Origin: JAYTJL01 sp964400155
Lineage (GTDB): Bacteria; Patescibacteriota; Saccharimonadia; Saccharimonadales; UBA10212
Direction: 5' to 3'
Length of the DNA: 17,846 nt
Assembly: GCA_964400155.1 (NCBI GenBank)
Contig: CAYNSQ010000013.1
Coordinates: 1 to 17,846, forward strand
The translations under genes and the position numbers were made by a program. The notes under the pieces are model-generated. The model had not been told where the DNA came from. It ran no database searches and saw only the letters and a program-made list of their open reading frames with translations. This document shows positions 13,874 to 17,846 of the stretch, in pieces. Position 1 is the first letter of the stretch. Every line of letters begins with the position of its first letter.

Positions 13874-14879
13874 TTAAGGTTTGTTGCCATCGCCAGGCAT
13901 CGGCTAGTGCATTTTCCAATGTCTTTTCGGTTCTCCAACCTAAGATCTCTTTTGATTTATCAACTGATGCATAAATGCTTACTGTATCACCGGGTCTTCT
14001 CGGCCCGATTTCATAGTTAACTTCCTTACCGGTTGTCTTTACAAAAGTATTTATTATTTCCATCACCGAGTTACCCTTACCAGTTCCGACATTGCAAACA
14101 TCGTAGCTTGGGGTATCGATTTGGTCTAGATACTCTAATGACTTTATGTGCGCTTTTGCAAGATCAACTACGTGAATATAATCTCTAACACAAGTCCCGT
14201 CTTCTGTTGGGTAGTCATTGCCAAAGATAGTTACTTTATCTCTAATTCCGGCAGCTGTTTGTGTAATGAATGGTACTAAATTGGCAGGTACGCCCTTGGG
14301 CAACTCTCCGATTAATCCTGACGGGTGCGCACCAATTGGGTTAAAATACCTTAATGAAATTGCCTTTAAACTTGGAGTAGCCGAAACAGTATCCTGAATA
14401 ATTGTTTCACAAATCTGTTTTGTAGATCCGTAGGGCGAGTTAGCTGGTTTAACTGGTGACTCCTCAGTTATAGGTAAGCTATCAGGTTCACCATAGACAG
14501 TGCAGGATGAAGAGAATACAAATCGAGGAATCCTAAAATCCTTTACTAAATTTAGAAGTGTTACCAGGCCACTGACATTATTCTCATAGTACTCTAAAGG
14601 TTTTTCTACTGACTCTCCAACCGCTTTATACGCAGCAAAATGTATTACTCCATGAATCTTGTGTACCTTCATTATCTTCTTAAGAAGGATGCTGTCTTGA
14701 TAAAGGCCTTCGTAAAGTAATATTTCTTTATTCGTAATCTGATCTATTTTTTCGATAACTGATTTTTCTGAATTACTAAAATCATCAATAATAATTGGGT
14801 TATAGCCTGAACTAACTAGTTCTACTACAGTGTGCGAACCAATAAACCCAGCACCACCGGTTACTAAAATATTTCTCAC
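13866..14879 (-). CDS. galE: UDP-glucose 4-epimerase
   Basis: A 337-residue extended short-chain dehydrogenase that interconverts UDP-glucose and UDP-galactose with bound NAD. Visible are TGGAGFIGSH (7-16), FAAYKAVGESV (81-91), SSSCTVYG (123-130), the catalytic S125 and Y150-x3-K154 in SPYGSTK, RYFNPIGAHPSG, and YIHVVDLAKAH. Length equals E. coli GalE (338). The start is a GTG, five bases after the glmS stop, without an obvious ribosome site, so translation is probably coupled to glmS. UDP-GlcNAc epimerase activity, common in wider-pocket GalE enzymes, cannot be judged here. Its substrate comes from the GalU encoded nearby on the other strand. Confidence 0.93.
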   Translation of the reverse strand: MRNILVTGGAGFIGSHTVVELVSSGYNPIIIDDFSNSEKSVIEKIDQITNKEILLYEGLYQDSILLKKIMKVHKIHGVIHFAAYKAVGESVEKPLEYYENNVSGLVTLLNLVKDFRIPRFVFSSSCTVYGEPDSLPITEESPVKPANSPYGSTKQICETIIQDTVSATPSLKAISLRYFNPIGAHPSGLIGELPKGVPANLVPFITQTAAGIRDKVTIFGNDYPTEDGTCVRDYIHVVDLAKAHIKSLEYLDQIDTPSYDVCNVGTGKGNSVMEIINTFVKTTGKEVNYEIGPRRPGDTVSIYASVDKSKEILGWRTEKTLENALADAWRWQQTLTK

Positions 14880-14884
14880 TAATA

Positions 14885-16705
14885 CTATTCTACAGTAACG
14901 GATTTTGCGAGGTTGCGAGGTCTGTCGACATTTTTACCAAGATCCACTGCAGCATAGTAAGAAAAAAGTTGCATTATAATGGCAACCAAGATTGGTTGTG
15001 TTTGTTCCATTGTGTCCGGAATATAAATAACATCATCAGCAACTTCGTCAATTTGTGAATTGCCCTCAGTGGCAATCGCAATGATTGGCCCACTACGGGC
15101 TTTGATTTCTTGAATGTTTGAGTATGTTTTTTCAAGTAGATCGCCATTAGTTGCAATTGCTAGTGTGGCAAATTTTTTATCTATCATGGCCAGCGGGCCG
15201 TGTTTCATTTCGCCGGCGGCATAACCTTCGGCGTGAATATAACTTATTTCTTTTAACTTTAGGGCACCTTCAAGTGCGCAGGGGTAGCCATAACCACGGC
15301 CAATAAACAAAAAATCATCATAGCCTGAGTATTTTTCGGCAATTTTTTTAATCTTTTCAGCTTGTGAAAGAACTTGCTCGGCTTTTTTAGGCAGATAGTC
15401 AATTTCTCTAAGTAAGTCTCTGAATATTGGTGATTGTGATTTGCCTAGGTGCATGGCAATCAAACTCAAAACTGATACCTGAGCAATAAAGGCTTTGGTG
15501 GAGGCTACGGCCTGTTCCGGGCCAGCGTGGCAGTATACACCGGCATCGGTTAGTCGAGCAATGGTAGAACCAACCGCATTAACAACACCAAGGCGCAAGA
15601 TGCCATAACCCTCAACTTTTTTAAGCGCTGCAATGGTGTCGGCTGTTTCACCTGATTGGCTGATGGCCAAAATAGCTGTACTGCGTGACAACGGCTCATT
15701 ACGGTATTTGAACTCTGATGCTAGCTGGACTTCAACCGGAATGCCAGCTAACTCTTCTATTAAATATTCGCCAACCATTCCGGCATAGTACGATGTACCG
15801 CAAGCTACAATAATAATGCGGTCAATAAAGCGTAGCTGTTCTACCACATCATCCAAGCCGCCAAGTTTGACGGTGGATGATTCTAGCTTCACGCGGCCGA
15901 GAGTTGCAGAGCGGATTGTTTGAGGAGCTTCGTATATTTCTTTGAGCATGTAGTTGGGATAGTCGCCTAAGTGGGCTTGTTCAAAATCAAAGTCTAGTTT
16001 TTCTGATTTACGTGTTATTACTTTTGCTTTTTGGTAATTCTTTAGCTGGTAACTATTTTTAGATAAAACCAACATTTCATAGTCGTCTATGTAAACAACA
16101 TCTTTGGTATGTTCCATCACAGCAGAAGGGTCTGAGGCAAGAATATATTCTTTCTTACCTATGCCAAGAACAAGTGGGCTAGACAGCCGAGCGGCAAATA
16201 ACTTGGCTGGCTCACCACTATAAATTGCAGCTATCGCGTAAGCACCGCGAAGTTTTTGCAAAGTATTTTCAAAAGCCTTTTCAAAGTTTTTAGTCTGCTT
16301 GAGGTTGTAGTCAAGTAGCATTGGTATAATTTCAGTGTCGGTTTCGGTATGAAAGTTGTAGCCGGCTTTTTGCAGGGCAGTCTTAATCTCTACGTAGTTT
16401 TCAATGATACCGTTATGGACGACAAAAATAGTTTTATCGCTATTAAAGTGCGGGTGGGCATTGGCTATTGTTGGTGCACCATGTGTTGCCCAGCGGGTAT
16501 GGCCAATTGCCAAATGGGCTGAACTTGTAGGTATCTCTACCTCTAGCTTATCTACTCGACCAACTTGCTTGATAGTATTACACTTATCATTTTCTATATA
16601 TGAAATGCCAGCAGAATCATAGCCCCTGTATTCAAGGGCTTTTAGACCATCCATGACTGGTTTGATGGCTGATTTATTGCCTATATAGCCAACTATGCCA
16701 CACAT
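14885..16705 (-). CDS. glmS: Glutamine-fructose-6-phosphate aminotransferase (isomerizing)
   Basis: A complete 606-residue GlmS that makes glucosamine-6-phosphate from fructose-6-phosphate and glutamine, the entry to UDP-GlcNAc for the wall and glycans. The chain starts MCGIVGYIG, so Cys2 becomes the N-terminal nucleophile of the glutaminase domain (about 1-220, with HTRWATHGAP). Two SIS sugar-isomerase domains follow (about 285-420 and 455-590; ISQSGETADT and HAEGYAAGEMKHGPLA). The C-terminus PRNLAKSVTVE, with K601, is the classic isomerase tail. It has its own Shine-Dalgarno site and lies 49 bases after the glycosyltransferase. There is no space for a glmS ribozyme in that gap. Family identity is certain. 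Confidence 0.97.
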   Translation of the reverse strand: MCGIVGYIGNKSAIKPVMDGLKALEYRGYDSAGISYIENDKCNTIKQVGRVDKLEVEIPTSSAHLAIGHTRWATHGAPTIANAHPHFNSDKTIFVVHNGIIENYVEIKTALQKAGYNFHTETDTEIIPMLLDYNLKQTKNFEKAFENTLQKLRGAYAIAAIYSGEPAKLFAARLSSPLVLGIGKKEYILASDPSAVMEHTKDVVYIDDYEMLVLSKNSYQLKNYQKAKVITRKSEKLDFDFEQAHLGDYPNYMLKEIYEAPQTIRSATLGRVKLESSTVKLGGLDDVVEQLRFIDRIIIVACGTSYYAGMVGEYLIEELAGIPVEVQLASEFKYRNEPLSRSTAILAISQSGETADTIAALKKVEGYGILRLGVVNAVGSTIARLTDAGVYCHAGPEQAVASTKAFIAQVSVLSLIAMHLGKSQSPIFRDLLREIDYLPKKAEQVLSQAEKIKKIAEKYSGYDDFLFIGRGYGYPCALEGALKLKEISYIHAEGYAAGEMKHGPLAMIDKKFATLAIATNGDLLEKTYSNIQEIKARSGPIIAIATEGNSQIDEVADDVIYIPDTMEQTQPILVAIIMQLFSYYAAVDLGKNVDRPRNLAKSVTVE

Positions 16706-16712
16706 TAGATAA

Positions 16713-16719
16713 TTCCTCT
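16713..16719 (-). promoter_or_regulatory. Ribosome binding site of glmS
   Basis: On the minus strand AGAGGAA lies seven bases before the glmS ATG at 16705. It is one of the few clear Shine-Dalgarno sites in the window and shows that glmS, although downstream in an operon, is initiated independently. Confidence 0.65.
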
Positions 16720-16741
16720 GGTGGCTTTAATTAACGATTTA

Positions 16742-16760
16742 CATTTATCATTTATCATTT
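16742..16760. repeat. Short seven-base tandem repeat at the glycosyltransferase stop
   Basis: ATTTATC is repeated about 2.7 times. On the minus strand it spans the glycosyltransferase stop codon and yields TGA followed directly by in-frame TAA. A change in copy number would alter only the gap to glmS or the last residue. Confidence 0.55.
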
Positions 16761-17846
16761 AGTACACTCGCTGATGAATTGCTTAAATTTTTTCTGAAAA
16801 TTTTCTATAGAAAAACTTTCTGCTGATTGAGAAATTTCAGAATGGTTGAATTTTATTTTGCGAAATTCAGCGATGGCTTTATAAAGTGAATCAACTGTTT
16901 GGTGCTGAAACAGCACGCCGTTTTTACTATTAACATAGTCTAGTGCGCCTCCTTTGCCATAGGCTATAACCGGCGTGCCTGCAGCTAATGCCTCCACCGG
17001 AGTTATTCCAAAGTCTTCAAAAGCAGCTAATATAAATGCCTCTGAAGTCTTTAAGCTATCAACCACCTCTTCAAATGTTGCGGGACTGAAAAATTCAACT
17101 GAAGGACCGGCACGGTTTACCAAATCATTATGTTCTGGTCCTACACCCAGGACTTTTAGCGGCAAATTGTGTTTAGTGCAGACATCTACTATTAAATCGA
17201 CTCTTTTGTATGGTACCTGACGGCCAACGGTCACAAAACCAGAACGACCTGATTTGGTAGATGGTAGTTGGTAGTTAGTAGATGGGGTAGAAAAAAGCTT
17301 GGTGTTGACGGGTGGGTGGATGACTACAGATTCACGTCTGTAGTACTTTTTAATATCGGACTGTATATGGGTTGAGTTTGCAATGAAGTAATCAACTGCC
17401 TGAGCTGCTTTGTAATCATTTTTTCTGAGTGGTTTGACAAATAATTTCAGAGCAATTCGTACAAGTATTCTTGGTCCAAAACCAGGTGACTTTTTGTAGT
17501 AATCATAATGACGCCAATAAAAATGAGTGGGACTATGGCAGTAGCAAATGTGAATAGCTGGTTTTTTTACTTTTACAAACTTGGCTTCTCCATTGCCTGA
17601 ACTTGAAATAACTAAATCAAAATCACTTAAATCAAGACGAGCAAACCACCATTGACGAAGTAGGGGTAAAAACTTGCGTAGTCTTGAAAATGGCCAATGT
17701 TGAAGGTAGCCGGTAACTACTTTGCCGTTCAGTCTTTTGCGCCATTCGTCATTGCAGTAGGAAGTGTAGATAGGAGCATCAGGATACATTTTGTGTAGTT
17801 GTTCGACTACGAGTTCGGCTCCTCCTCCTACTAACCAATCATGCAC
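16755..17846 (-). CDS. GT4-family glycosyltransferase, partial (5' end beyond window)
   Basis: At least 363 residues of a GT-B glycosyltransferase. The first visible codon is GTG at the window edge, but relatives usually have a short strand before VHDWLVGGGAE, so this V is probably internal and the gene begins to the right of the window. The acceptor half has HDWLVGGGAE, HICYCHSPTHFYWRHYDYY (99-117) and HPPVNTKLF. The donor half starts about residue 202 with GFVTVGRQVPYKRVDLIV and has the GT4 motif E277-x7-E285 (EDFGITPVE). It transfers a sugar from a nucleotide donor to a glycan or lipid; the sugar is not readable. A seven-base repeat lies in the interdomain loop. It is followed by glmS and galE. 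Confidence 0.88.
   Translation of the reverse strand: MHDWLVGGGAELVVEQLHKMYPDAPIYTSYCNDEWRKRLNGKVVTGYLQHWPFSRLRKFLPLLRQWWFARLDLSDFDLVISSSGNGEAKFVKVKKPAIHICYCHSPTHFYWRHYDYYKKSPGFGPRILVRIALKLFVKPLRKNDYKAAQAVDYFIANSTHIQSDIKKYYRRESVVIHPPVNTKLFSTPSTNYQLPSTKSGRSGFVTVGRQVPYKRVDLIVDVCTKHNLPLKVLGVGPEHNDLVNRAGPSVEFFSPATFEEVVDSLKTSEAFILAAFEDFGITPVEALAAGTPVIAYGKGGALDYVNSKNGVLFQHQTVDSLYKAIAEFRKIKFNHSEISQSAESFSIENFQKKFKQFISECTK
17255..17290. repeat. Five-copy seven-base tandem repeat within the glycosyltransferase gene
   Basis: On the plus strand the units read TGGTAGA, TGGTAGT, TGGTAGT, TAGTAGA and a last TGGGGTAG with one extra base. In the protein this encodes residues about 186-198, a low-complexity Ser/Thr/Pro stretch in the loop between the two GT-B halves, where relatives have a short variable linker. 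Seven is not a multiple of three, so gain or loss of a unit would shift the frame. Confidence 0.75.

Noticed and set aside
16706..16754. glmS ribozyme or other leader element before glmS
   Set aside because: The gap is 49 bases, too short for the ribozyme core, and holds only a repeat and a Shine-Dalgarno site.
1..17846. tRNA, rRNA, CRISPR arrays, insertion sequences or attachment sites
   Set aside because: No cloverleaf, repeat-spacer pattern, transposase or terminal inverted repeat was seen. Intergenic gaps are all shorter than about 150 bases.

Overview
The window is a compact, AT-rich bacterial segment with 15 protein genes and no RNA genes, CRISPR arrays or insertion sequences that I can see. 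Several features suggest a small-genome, Gram-positive-like Patescibacteria/CPR lineage, with Saccharibacteria as my best guess. These are the stop-start overlaps, the single-promoter gene blocks that often lack a leader, a secreted protein with three Trp-rich (NBR1-type) Ig repeats, and a PMM-like HAD enzyme paired with an unusual nucleotidyltransferase. This placement is inference: there is no rRNA or ribosomal protein here. TGA is a normal stop in this organism (used in several ATGA/GTGA overlaps), which argues against the TGA-recoded CPR groups.

Layout. (1) 1-4291, minus strand: a tightly overlapping polysaccharide operon read right to left. It holds a GDP-L-fucose synthase-like epimerase/reductase, an ABC-2 polysaccharide permease (Wzm type), its ATPase with a C-terminal glycan-binding-like domain (Wzt type), an FkbM methyltransferase, and a second class I methyltransferase that runs off the left edge. 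(2) 4292-4415: a divergent promoter region with an extended -10 on each strand. (3) 4416-8566, plus strand: a membrane acyltransferase (AT3 family), then the two subunits of ATP citrate lyase (aclB, aclA), the most surprising genes in the window. (4) 8602-11183, minus strand: a membrane-anchored small protein and a large secreted lysozyme-like/Ig-repeat protein. (5) 11327-13873, plus strand: galU, a divergent nucleotidyltransferase and a phosphomannomutase-like HAD protein. (6) 13866-17846, minus strand: a GT4 glycosyltransferase cut by the right edge, glmS and galE.

How they fit together. Almost everything serves the cell envelope. GlmS, GalU, GalE and probably the nucleotidyltransferase/PMM-like pair make activated sugars. 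The glycosyltransferase assembles glycan, the methyltransferases and the AT3 enzyme decorate it, and Wzm/Wzt exports it. ATP citrate lyase stands out. In such reduced genomes it has no obvious citric-acid-cycle role, and its position directly behind an acyltransferase suggests that it makes acetyl-CoA from citrate for glycan acetylation or similar use. Its catalytic histidines, aspartate and citrate-binding residues are kept, so it is probably active, with two notable substitutions near active-site histidines.

Other points of interest are a pattern of likely leaderless mRNAs, a seven-base tandem repeat inside the glycosyltransferase gene that could switch it on and off, and two methyltransferases next to Wzt that may form a chain-end capping system.
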